Part shown: piece after piece, positions 20,962-28,252 of the stretch | How the letters are laid out: each line of letters begins with the position of its first letter | Position numbering within the stretch: the first letter of the stretch is position 1 | Source: Cellulomonas fimi | GTDB lineage: Bacteria > Actinomycetota > Actinomycetes > Actinomycetales > Cellulomonadaceae | Direction of reading: 5' to 3' | DNA length: 44,624 nt | Assembly (NCBI RefSeq): GCF_012952065.1 | Contig: NZ_JABCJJ010000021.1 | Span: forward strand, 1-44,624 | Made by a program: the position numbers and the translations under genes | Notes under the pieces: generated by a model | The model's database searches: none | Told to the model about the DNA's origin: nothing | The model's input: the letters and a program-made list of their open reading frames with translations, nothing else

Positions 20962-22893
20962 ATGACCACGGGGCCGACGCAGAACTACGACGACCCCACC
21001 CTCGGCCAGTGGAAGCCCTACCCGGCCCTCGCGTTCTGCGTCCGGCTGCTGGTGGCCCTGCTCCCGCCGATCGTGGCGATCGGGTTCGGGCTGGCCGCGA
21101 TGCGCTGGGCGTCGCCCGTGCGGCTCGGCGTCAACCACTGGGCGTGGCTCGCGGTCGAGATCGTCGTGGCGACCGCACTGCTCCTCGTGATGGCCCGGAT
21201 GGCGCGCAAGCTGCTCCCGCTGAGCACGCTGCTGCGCCTGACGGTGTACTTCCCCGACCGCGCCCCGTCGCGGTTCGCGCTCGCGGTGAGCCGGTACTCG
21301 CCCGACGTCCTGCGCCGGCGCGTCCAGGACGTCGCCGAGGGCCCGCCCGCCGACGAGCGCGACGACCTCTCGTACCGGCAGGCCGCGATGCTGCTCGACC
21401 TCGTCGCCTCGATCGACGAGCACGACCACAACACGCGCGGGCACTCCGAGCGCGTCCAGGCGTACGCCGCGCTGATCGCGACCGAGATGGGGCTGTCGAA
21501 GCGTGAGTCCGCCGAGCTCAGCTGGGCGGCGCTGCTGCACGACGTCGGCAAGATCCACACCCCCGTGGAGCTCCTCACCATGACCGAGCGCCCGACCGGG
21601 ACCGACTGGCAGATCATCTCGGCGCATCCGGTCAAGGGACGGGCGCTCGTCGAGCCGCTGGCCGAGTGGCTCGGACCGTGGATCGACGTGGTCGACCAGC
21701 ACCACGAGCGCTGGGACGGCGGCGGCTACCCGCGCGGCCTCGCCGGGACGGAGATCAGCCTCGGCGCGCGGATCGTCGCGGCCGCCGACGCCTTCGACGT
21801 CATCACGTCCGCCCGGTCGTACAAGAAGCCCCTCTCGGCGTCGGCCGCGCGCGAGGAGCTCGCGCGGTGCGCGGGCGAGCAGTTCGACCCCGACGTCGTG
21901 CGGGCCTTCCTCGCCCTGGGCCTGGGCCGGCTCCAGCTCATCGCCGGTCCGGCGTCCCTGCTGTCCGGCGTCCCGGTCCTCAGCTCGCTGCCGACGCCGG
22001 CCTTGCCCGCGCTCGCCTCGGGATCGGCCGGCGCGCTCGCCGGCTCGGCCGTGGTCGCAGGCGGCCTGGCGAGCGCGGCGATCGTGCTCGCCGGCCCGAC
22101 CTTCGCCTTCCCGGAGCCGACGCCGGACGCCCCTGCCGTCGCCGCGCCGGCACCCCAGGCGGGTGGGGCGGTGGAGGGCACCGACGGCACCCGATCCGAC
22201 GACGCCCCGGCGAGCGCCGAGCGGCAGGGGCACGGTCCCGCGGACCTGCCGTCCGACGAGGGCCGAGCCTCCGGTCCTGTGGCCGGTGCCCCGCTGGCAC
22301 AGGACGGCGGGTTGCCGGCCGGTCAAGACGCCCCGGGTGGGCAGGCGCCCGGAGCGACCGTCCCCGGCGCACCGGCTCCGGGACCGCCCGCCGCCGGTGG
22401 CGCCGCGCCCTCCACGCCCCGAACGGACCAGCCGCCGTCGGCCCCGTCCGGCACGCCGGCGCAGCCCGGTCCCGGCACGCCGCCCAGCTCGACGTCTCCC
22501 GCCACACCGTCGATCACGCCCCCGCCGCCGCCACCGCCTGCCTCCGTCTGCGACGCGGTCGCAGCAGGCGGATCGGCGGACGGGAAGGACGTGTCGAAGT
22601 GCAACTTCAACGGCAGGACGATCACCGGAGACCTCTCGGGAGCCCAGCTCGCCGGGGTCGACTTCAGCAAGGCCAACCTGTCCGGCGCGAACTTCACGAA
22701 CGCCACGCTCAACGGTGCCGACTTCGGTGGCGCCACGATCGCCGGGACGACCTTCGACGGGGCGCGGCTCCAGGGGGCCAAGTTCGACAAGGCCACGATC
22801 ACCGGGTCGCGCTTCGTCGGTGCAACGACGACCCCCAAGATGTTCGACGGCGCGTACGTCTCGCCGGACACGGTCTTCGGCTCAGCATCCTGA
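20962..22893 (+). CDS. Membrane HD-GYP domain protein with C-terminal pentapeptide repeats
   Basis: 643 aa. Two N-terminal membrane helices (about 25-48 and 60-80) are followed by an HD-GYP domain (about 135-310), a class that hydrolyses cyclic-di-GMP. Motifs are intact: TRGHSERVQAYA, HD at 193-194 in LLHDVGK, HHERWDGGGYPRGL at 247-260 and DAFDVITSARSYKKP. A third hydrophobic stretch near 340-370, a long Pro/Gly/Ala linker and pentapeptide repeats (LAGVDFSKANLSGANFTNATL and on) complete it. With three helices the repeats would lie outside the cell. ATG at 20962 follows GCGGAGAC. Its first about 340 residues are closely similar to the protein at 28253-29908, even at DNA level, but the C-termini differ. 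Confidence 0.92.
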   Translation: MTTGPTQNYDDPTLGQWKPYPALAFCVRLLVALLPPIVAIGFGLAAMRWASPVRLGVNHWAWLAVEIVVATALLLVMARMARKLLPLSTLLRLTVYFPDRAPSRFALAVSRYSPDVLRRRVQDVAEGPPADERDDLSYRQAAMLLDLVASIDEHDHNTRGHSERVQAYAALIATEMGLSKRESAELSWAALLHDVGKIHTPVELLTMTERPTGTDWQIISAHPVKGRALVEPLAEWLGPWIDVVDQHHERWDGGGYPRGLAGTEISLGARIVAAADAFDVITSARSYKKPLSASAAREELARCAGEQFDPDVVRAFLALGLGRLQLIAGPASLLSGVPVLSSLPTPALPALASGSAGALAGSAVVAGGLASAAIVLAGPTFAFPEPTPDAPAVAAPAPQAGGAVEGTDGTRSDDAPASAERQGHGPADLPSDEGRASGPVAGAPLAQDGGLPAGQDAPGGQAPGATVPGAPAPGPPAAGGAAPSTPRTDQPPSAPSGTPAQPGPGTPPSSTSPATPSITPPPPPPPASVCDAVAAGGSADGKDVSKCNFNGRTITGDLSGAQLAGVDFSKANLSGANFTNATLNGADFGGATIAGTTFDGARLQGAKFDKATITGSRFVGATTTPKMFDGAYVSPDTVFGSAS

Positions 22894-22919
22894 CTCGCAC
22901 TCCAGGAGGTCGGCGGCGG

Positions 22920-22935
22920 GGCACCCGCGGGTGCC
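22920..22935. terminator. Possible terminator hairpin between convergent genes
   Basis: GGCACC (22920-22925) and GGTGCC (22930-22935) enclose CGCG in the 114-bp gap between the HD-GYP gene and the convergent binding-protein gene. There is no T tract, so the call is tentative. Confidence 0.4.
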
Positions 22936-23007
22936 GCGATGCCGGGATGACGTACGCGTGCTGCCGATCAAGAAGGCGGTGCGTCGCGCTGCTGCCCGCC
23001 GGGGTCC

Positions 23008-24039
23008 TCAGCCCTGCCGGGCGGCCACGGCCTCCGCGAGCTGCGCGACGACGTCGTCCAGGCTCCACGGGAGCGACAGCGCGGTGGGCGGCGACACCGA
23101 GGCGATGAACTCCTCGCCGACCAGCCCCGCGACGGCGCCCGACCGCACCTGCGGCATGACCTGCGCGTAGGGGGCGCTCAAGAACGCCTGGAGCTCCTCC
23201 TCGGTCGTGCCGTAGGCCACCAGCACGTCGCTCTGGAGCTCGTCCAGGCGCTCGTAGCTCATCGTGAAGTAGAACGTGGACTCGTCGGTGTCGAGCGCGT
23301 CGACCGCCTCAGGGTTCTCGAAGCCCAGGTCGAGCATGAACTCCACGCGCGGGTCCTCGTCCGCGTAGACGTAGAACGTCCCCGCGAGGTCCCAGACGGC
23401 GGCCAGCGTCAGGCCCGCGAACTCGGGGTGCGCCTCACGCTGCTCGGCGAGCCGGCCGTCGATGCCCGCCAGGACCTCCTCGGCCTCGGCGTTCTTGCCG
23501 AGCGCCTTGCCGCTGATCGTCACGACGTCGCGCCACGGCGTCGACCACGGCTCGTCCGGGTACGCGACGACCGGGGCGATCTGCTCGAGCGTCGCGTACT
23601 GCTCGGCCGTGAGGCCCGAGTACGGCGCGAGGATGAGGTCCGGCTCCGCGGCCGCGATCTCCTCGAACGGCACGTCGTCGCCGGTGTCGGGCAGGACGGT
23701 CGGGATCTCGTCGCCGCTCTCCTCGAGCGCCTCGCGGATCCAGGGCAGCACGCCCGCCTCGTCGCCGCCGTACGCCTGGAACGGGATGGCCACGGGGGTG
23801 ACGCCGAGGGCGATCGCGGCGTCCGCGGCACCCCAGCCCCAGGTCACGACGCGCTCGGGCTGCTTCTCGATGGTCGCCGAGCCCAGTGCGTGCTCGATCG
23901 TCACCGGGAACGCGCCCTCCTGCGCGGCAGCGGGTGTGCTCGGCGGCGGGTCGCCGGCAGGAGAGCCGGAGCAGCCGGCGAGGGCCAGCGCGCCGAGGGT
24001 CGCGACGACGGCGACGAGGCGCCCGGGGTGAGATCGCAC
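23008..24039 (-). CDS. Iron-siderophore ABC transporter substrate-binding lipoprotein
   Basis: A 343-aa FecB/FhuD-type (cluster A-II) binding protein. The signal peptide ends in the lipobox LALAGC. The core has the expected order: VTIEHALGSATIEKQPERVVTWGWGAADAAIALGVTPVAI, EEIAAAEPDLILAPYSGLTAEQYATLEQIAPVVAYP and the long backbone helix. It delivers ferric siderophore to the permease pair upstream. GTG at 24039 has GGAG 6 nt ahead. The gene comes after the ATPase gene on the same strand but has its own promoter region with an iron box, so it can be made in excess of the other parts. Confidence 0.94.
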   Translation of the reverse strand: MRSHPGRLVAVVATLGALALAGCSGSPAGDPPPSTPAAAQEGAFPVTIEHALGSATIEKQPERVVTWGWGAADAAIALGVTPVAIPFQAYGGDEAGVLPWIREALEESGDEIPTVLPDTGDDVPFEEIAAAEPDLILAPYSGLTAEQYATLEQIAPVVAYPDEPWSTPWRDVVTISGKALGKNAEAEEVLAGIDGRLAEQREAHPEFAGLTLAAVWDLAGTFYVYADEDPRVEFMLDLGFENPEAVDALDTDESTFYFTMSYERLDELQSDVLVAYGTTEEELQAFLSAPYAQVMPQVRSGAVAGLVGEEFIASVSPPTALSLPWSLDDVVAQLAEAVAARQG

Positions 24040-24101
24040 GAGAGCTCCAGGATGGTCGGCCGCACGCCGGCGGCACGAAGACCGCCCACACCGGCGGTTC
24101 G

Positions 24102-24120
24102 ATAGGTGAGGCTAGCCTAA
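24102..24120 (-). promoter_or_regulatory. DtxR/IdeR-type iron box before the binding-protein gene
   Basis: ATAGGTGAGGCTAGCCTAA matches 16 of 19 positions of TTAGGTTAGGCTAACCTAA, the best of the three boxes. It overlaps the stop codon of the ATPase gene (24117-24119), so the operator is embedded in the end of the upstream gene. Iron-dependent repression is inferred from the consensus. Confidence 0.8.
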
Positions 24121-24956
24121 GGAAGGGTCGCCTTGCCAACGGCTCCCGGGTCGTTCCCGCGGGCCACCTGCCGCGACCGCGGCAGGATCACCGGACGCCC
24201 GGTGTCCGGGTCCTCGAGCACGCGCGCGCGGATGCCGAACGCCTTCCCCACCACGTCCTCCGTGAGCGTGCGCGCCGGCTCGCCGCGGGCGATGATCCGC
24301 CCCCCGGCCAGCACGACGACGTGATCCGCGTAACGGGCCGCGAGGGTCAGGTCGTGCAGCACGAGCACGACCGTCCGGCCGCGCGCGACCTCGCTGCGCA
24401 GCACCTCGAGCACCTCGACCTGGTGCGCGACGTCGAGCGCGCTGGTCGGCTCGTCGAGCAGCAGCACCTCCGGCTGCTGGGCGAGCACCATCGCGATCCA
24501 GACGCGCTGGCGCTGGCCGCCGCTCAGCTCGTCGACGCGGCGGTCGACCAGAGACCCGGCGTCGGTCGCGGCGAGCGAGGCGGCGACCACGGCGTCGTCG
24601 TCGCTGCGGTGCCCGCGGAAGAAGGACCGGTGCGGGTAGCGGCCGTGCGCGACGAGGTCGCCGACCCGGATGCCGTCGGGCGCGACCGGGGACTGGGGCA
24701 GCACGCCCACGGTCCGCGCGACCCGCCGCGGCGAGAGCGAGCCGAGATCCACGCCGTCGAGGGTCACCCGCCCGCTCATCGGGGCGAGCAGGCGGGCGAG
24801 CCCCCGCAGCAGGGTCGACTTGCCGCTCGCGTTCGCGCCCACCAGCACCGTCAGGGAGCCGGGCGTCACGTCCAGGTCGATGTCGTGGACGACCGGCGTC
24901 CGGCCGTAGCCGAGGCTCAGCCCGTGCGCGCGCAGGAGGGGTCCGGTCGCGGTCAT
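24117..24956 (-). CDS. Iron-siderophore ABC transporter ATP-binding protein
   Basis: A 279-aa FecE/FhuC-type ATPase that powers uptake. Walker A is GANASGKST (Ala-Ser in place of the more common Gly-Cys, still functional in form), signature LSGGQRQR, Walker B VLLLDEP followed by TSALD, and the switch histidine in VLVLHDLTLAARYADH. The frame stays open far upstream, but ATG at 24956 is chosen because it overlaps the permease stop by 4 bp and starts just before the first strand (LLRAHGLSLGYGRTPVVHDIDL). It lies third in the minus-strand reductase-permease-permease-ATPase run. Confidence 0.95.
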   Translation of the reverse strand: MTATGPLLRAHGLSLGYGRTPVVHDIDLDVTPGSLTVLVGANASGKSTLLRGLARLLAPMSGRVTLDGVDLGSLSPRRVARTVGVLPQSPVAPDGIRVGDLVAHGRYPHRSFFRGHRSDDDAVVAASLAATDAGSLVDRRVDELSGGQRQRVWIAMVLAQQPEVLLLDEPTSALDVAHQVEVLEVLRSEVARGRTVVLVLHDLTLAARYADHVVVLAGGRIIARGEPARTLTEDVVGKAFGIRARVLEDPDTGRPVILPRSRQVARGNDPGAVGKATLP

Positions 24957-26023
24957 GCGGGTGCCTCCTTGCGCCGCTCGCCTCGCACGAGCAGCCAGAT
25001 GAGGAAGGGCGCGCCGAGCGCGCCGGTGACGAGACCGGCGGGCGGCTCGAGGCTCCCGGGGACCAGGTGCTGCGCCACGAGGTCGGCGCCGACGACGACG
25101 ACTGCGCCGACGAGCGCGGCCGTCACCAGCGCGGGACCTCGGCCGCGCAGCCTGCGGGCGATGGGCCCGGACACGAACGCGACGAAGGCGATCGGGCCCG
25201 CGACCGCGACGGCGACCGCCGCCAGCACGCTCGACACGAGGATCGCGCCGACCCGCGTCGCGACCGGGCGTGCGCCGATCGACCGCGCGCTGTCGTCGTC
25301 GAGCGCGAGGGCCCCGAGCGGCCGGCGGGCCACCACGAGGACGAGCGCGGCGAGGGCCAGCACGGCGCCGACCCGCAGGACGTCCCCCCACGGCGCGGTC
25401 CCGACGCTGCCGACGAGCCAGAAGAACGCGGACTGCGCCTCGGTCAGGCTTGCCCGGGTGAGGGCGTAGCCGAGCACGCCGTTCGCGAGGAAGGCGATGG
25501 CGACGCCGACGACGACGAACCGCGTCCCGGTCACGCCTCGACCGCTCAGCGCGAACACGGCCACCGCCGCGGCGAGTGCACCGGCCAGCGCCGCCGCGTC
25601 GACCGCGCGCCCGACGAGCCCGGCGGACAGCGCGAGCACCGCGGCAGCGCTCGCACCCCCGGTGAGCCCGACGATGTCGGGGCTCGCGAGCGGGTTGCGG
25701 ACGACCGACTGCAGCAGCGCACCCGCGAGGCCGAGCGCGGCCCCGACCACGGCCGCCAGGGCGAGCCGGGGCAGGCGCAGGCCGGTGACGATGAACGTCG
25801 GGGCGCCCTCGACGCCGAGCAGCGCGTCGACCACCTCGCGGGGGCCGAGCACGACCGACCCGACGGCGAGCGCCACCGCGGCCAGCGCGGCCAGCCCGGC
25901 GAGCAGCGCCGTCAGGACGGTCGCGACCCGGCGCGCATCCACACGTCGCAGGCGCGCCACGTCGGCCGCGGCCCGCGCGGTGGTGTCGCCCGCGGGGTGC
26001 GGGTCGAGCCGGGTCGCGCTCAC
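24953..26023 (-). CDS. Iron-siderophore ABC transporter permease (FecCD family)
   Basis: A 356-aa polytopic permease. After a hydrophilic N-terminus come about nine to ten helices with the FecCD landmarks LRLPRLALAAVVGAALGLAGALLQSVVRNPLASPDIVGLTGGASAAAV and the ATPase-contact region near LDDDSARSIGARP. The conserved end GLVTGALGAPFLIWLLVR is present. It pairs with the neighbouring permease to form a heterodimeric channel. It overlaps both neighbours by 4 bp, so translation is coupled. Confidence 0.95.
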   Translation of the reverse strand: MSATRLDPHPAGDTTARAAADVARLRRVDARRVATVLTALLAGLAALAAVALAVGSVVLGPREVVDALLGVEGAPTFIVTGLRLPRLALAAVVGAALGLAGALLQSVVRNPLASPDIVGLTGGASAAAVLALSAGLVGRAVDAAALAGALAAAVAVFALSGRGVTGTRFVVVGVAIAFLANGVLGYALTRASLTEAQSAFFWLVGSVGTAPWGDVLRVGAVLALAALVLVVARRPLGALALDDDSARSIGARPVATRVGAILVSSVLAAVAVAVAGPIAFVAFVSGPIARRLRGRGPALVTAALVGAVVVVGADLVAQHLVPGSLEPPAGLVTGALGAPFLIWLLVRGERRKEAPA

Positions 26024-27066
26024 AGGCCGACCGCCCGGCGCGATCGGACGATCGCGATCAGCAGCGGCGCCCCGGCGGCCGCGACCACGATCCCGGCCTC
26101 GAGCTCGCCCGGCGGTGCGACGACGCGTCCGAGGCTGTCCGCCAGCAGCAGCAGGGTCGCGCCCACCACGGCCGCCACGGGCAGGAGACGCACGTGGCCG
26201 CCACCGGCCAGCGCGCGCGCCCCGTGCGCGCCGACGAGACCGACGAACACGAGTGGTCCGGCGAGCGCCGTCGCGGTCCCGGAGAGCAGCACCACCGCCC
26301 CGATCGCCGCCGCGCGCGTCGGCAGCAGCCGGAAGCCCAGCCCGCGCGCGACGTCGTCCCCGAGCGCGAGCGCGTCGAGCGCCCGGGAGAGCGCGATCGC
26401 GACCACGGTGCCGACGAGCACGAGGGGCGCGAGCGTCGCGGCGGTGTCGAGCCCGCGTCCGGTGAGCGAGCCGACGGTCCAGAACCGGTACCGGTCGAGC
26501 GCGGCGGGGTCGCCGAGCAGCACGAGGTTGGTGAGCGAGGTCAGCCCGGCGGTGATCGCCGCGCCGGCCACGACGAGCAGCGCGGGAGTCGTGCCGGCCC
26601 GCGCGGACGCCGCGACCGCCGTGATGAGCGCGGCCGCGCCGAGCGCCCCGACGAGCGCGAACCCCGCGAGCGGGACCGCGCCGGTCACCCCGAGCAGGCT
26701 GATCCCGAGCACGACGACGAAAGCGGCGCCCGCGTTGACGCCGAGCAGGCCCGGATCGGCGACGGGGTTGCGCGTCACGCCCTGCATGAGGACGCCCGCG
26801 AGGCCCAGGGCGCCGCCGGCGAGGAGCCCGATCACCGTGCGGGGCAGGCGCAGGTCCCGCACCGCGACGGCGTCGGCGGCGGGTACCGAGCCGGGGTCCA
26901 GCAGCGCCGAGACGACCGTCAGCGGGCTGGTCACCCGCGCACCGACCGCGAGGCTGATCGCCACCGCGACGAGCAGGCCGGCCGTCAGGAGCACGGTCCT
27001 CGCCCGTGCCGGGCGCCTGCCGGTCGCCACGCGCAGGACGGTCTCGGGGGAGAGCGTCCCCGTCAC
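26020..27066 (-). CDS. Iron-siderophore ABC transporter permease (FecCD family)
   Basis: A 348-aa second permease subunit. The signature LRLPRTVIGLLAGGALGLAGVLMQGVTRNPVADPGLLGVNAGAAFVVV and the coupling region LALGDDVARGLGFRLLPTRA are clear, as is the end VAAAGAPLLIAIVRSRR. Homologous to, but well diverged from, the downstream permease, as usual for FecC/FecD-type pairs. GTG or ATG choice: the frame starts at 27066 with MTGTLSPETVLRVATGRRP. It follows the siderophore-interacting gene by 55 bp on the same strand. Confidence 0.95.
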   Translation of the reverse strand: MTGTLSPETVLRVATGRRPARARTVLLTAGLLVAVAISLAVGARVTSPLTVVSALLDPGSVPAADAVAVRDLRLPRTVIGLLAGGALGLAGVLMQGVTRNPVADPGLLGVNAGAAFVVVLGISLLGVTGAVPLAGFALVGALGAAALITAVAASARAGTTPALLVVAGAAITAGLTSLTNLVLLGDPAALDRYRFWTVGSLTGRGLDTAATLAPLVLVGTVVAIALSRALDALALGDDVARGLGFRLLPTRAAAIGAVVLLSGTATALAGPLVFVGLVGAHGARALAGGGHVRLLPVAAVVGATLLLLADSLGRVVAPPGELEAGIVVAAAGAPLLIAIVRSRRAVGL

Positions 27067-27121
27067 CGGGCCGCTGGCCTGTCGAGCAGCGCCTGCGTCA
27101 CCGGCCCGTCGAGCGGCTCCC

Positions 27122-28126
27122 TCACTGTGCTTCGGAGCGACCGAGTCGCCAGTACCCCATGAACGCCACGTTGGACCGGGCCACGCCGAGCTCGCTCACG
27201 AGGTGCCGACGCAGCGCCTTGACCGTCGCCGCCTCGCCCGCGATCCAGGCGTAGAAGTCGCCCGCGGTCGGGTCGACGGGCGAGTCCCACAGGAGCTCGG
27301 TGTCCACGTCGACGTCCTCGAGGGCCTGGGGCGTGGCGCTGACGACGCTCGCGAGCTCCCTCATGTGCCGTGGGAGCCAGGTGTGGACCGCCTGCGTCAC
27401 GAGCACACCGTGCGGCGCGACCGCCTCGAACCCCTCGGCGGTCTCGCACCCCGCGTCACGTGCGACCCACGCGACGCGCGACCGGCCGCGCGGGTACACG
27501 GTGAGGATGTCGGCGCCCGTGGGCACCTCGATGAACGCCTGGGCGCTCACGTGCTCGGGAAGCTGCTCGACGATGCTGCAGATCGCGGGCGCCGCCGTCT
27601 CGTCGCCGACGAGCAGCAGGTGGCGCGCCGCGCCCGGCCGCCAGTCGAGCCCGACGGTCGGGTCGGCCGTCCGTGCATCGGGGCCGACGACGACGACGCG
27701 GTCACCGACCGACGCGCGGCGCAGCCACGCCGCCGCGGGCCCGTCGGGCTGCCCGGCCGTCGGGTCGTGCAGCACCATGTCGACGTCGAGCTCGCCCCGC
27801 TCGGGGCGGATCGCGCGGACCGTGTAGGTGCGGAACGGGTTCCGCTCGCCCTCGGGGAGCGCCTTCCACCGCGCGTACCAGGAGCCGTCGCGGAGGCAGT
27901 CCTCGTCGCTCGCGCCGACGTCGCAGACCCGGCCCTCGGCGTCGGGCAGGAGGAGCTTGATGCGCTGGTCCAGACCGGCGGTGCCGAAGACGGCGAAGTC
28001 GTCGCACAGGAACGTCACGCGCACGAAGTGGGGGCTGAGCCGCAGGACCCGCCCGACGGTCGCGTCGTACGGGCGGTACGCGGGGTAGACCGGTACGACG
28101 ACCGTCGTCTCGTGCGAGGTAAGCAT
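27122..28126 (-). CDS. Siderophore-interacting protein, FAD-dependent ferric reductase
   Basis: A 334-aa protein of the SIP/ViuB family, which reduces ferric siderophores in the cytoplasm to free iron. The FAD-binding motif RTYTVR and the preceding NPF are present, then a Rossmann-like NAD(P)H part (ARHLLLVGDETAAPAICSIVEQLP) and the family C-terminus YAWIAGEAATVKALRRHLVSELGV followed by FMGYWRLG. ATG at 28126 lies inside an iron box. It heads the run reductase-permease-permease-ATPase, so the iron it frees comes from the neighbouring importer. Confidence 0.96.
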   Translation of the reverse strand: MLTSHETTVVVPVYPAYRPYDATVGRVLRLSPHFVRVTFLCDDFAVFGTAGLDQRIKLLLPDAEGRVCDVGASDEDCLRDGSWYARWKALPEGERNPFRTYTVRAIRPERGELDVDMVLHDPTAGQPDGPAAAWLRRASVGDRVVVVGPDARTADPTVGLDWRPGAARHLLLVGDETAAPAICSIVEQLPEHVSAQAFIEVPTGADILTVYPRGRSRVAWVARDAGCETAEGFEAVAPHGVLVTQAVHTWLPRHMRELASVVSATPQALEDVDVDTELLWDSPVDPTAGDFYAWIAGEAATVKALRRHLVSELGVARSNVAFMGYWRLGRSEAQ

Positions 28127-28138
28127 CGCCTAACCTTA
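28120..28138 (-). promoter_or_regulatory. DtxR/IdeR-type iron box at the siderophore-interacting gene
   Basis: On the minus strand TAAGGTTAGGCGATGCTTA (28138-28120) matches 14 of 19 consensus positions; the half GGTTAGGC is exact. It covers the ATG start codon (28126-28124). It probably controls the whole reductase-permease-ATPase run. Confidence 0.65.
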
Positions 28139-28177
28139 GCTTAGCGCCCGGGCGCGCGGAACCCCCTGCGGACGGGT

Positions 28178-28246
28178 GTCCGGTGCACCGGACGGGGGAC
28201 GGACGCACCGGACCGGTCGCCGCGACGCGCCTCGCCACGGTAGGAA
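28178..28246 (+). promoter_or_regulatory. Palindromic operator candidate and leaderless promoter of the second HD-GYP gene
   Basis: A perfect 16-bp palindrome GTCCGGTGCACCGGAC (28178-28193) is followed 20 bp later by its half GCACCGGAC (28205-28213), extended to GACCGGTC (28211-28218). A -10-like TAGGAA (28241-28246) lies 6 nt before ATG at 28253. The 20-bp spacing puts the sites on the same helix face. The binding protein is unknown. Confidence 0.5.
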
Positions 28247-28252
28247 TGGCCC

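Noticed and set aside
24117-25391. A long N-terminal extension of the ABC ATPase
   Set aside because: The extra 145 codons lie inside the permease gene in another frame and are Arg/Gly-rich; the ATG at 24956 overlaps the permease stop as expected.
25067-28144. A 1025-codon plus-strand open frame through the iron-uptake locus
   Set aside because: It mirrors the minus-strand permease and reductase genes, has a low-complexity Arg/Pro/Ala composition and matches no family; it is a GC-rich shadow.
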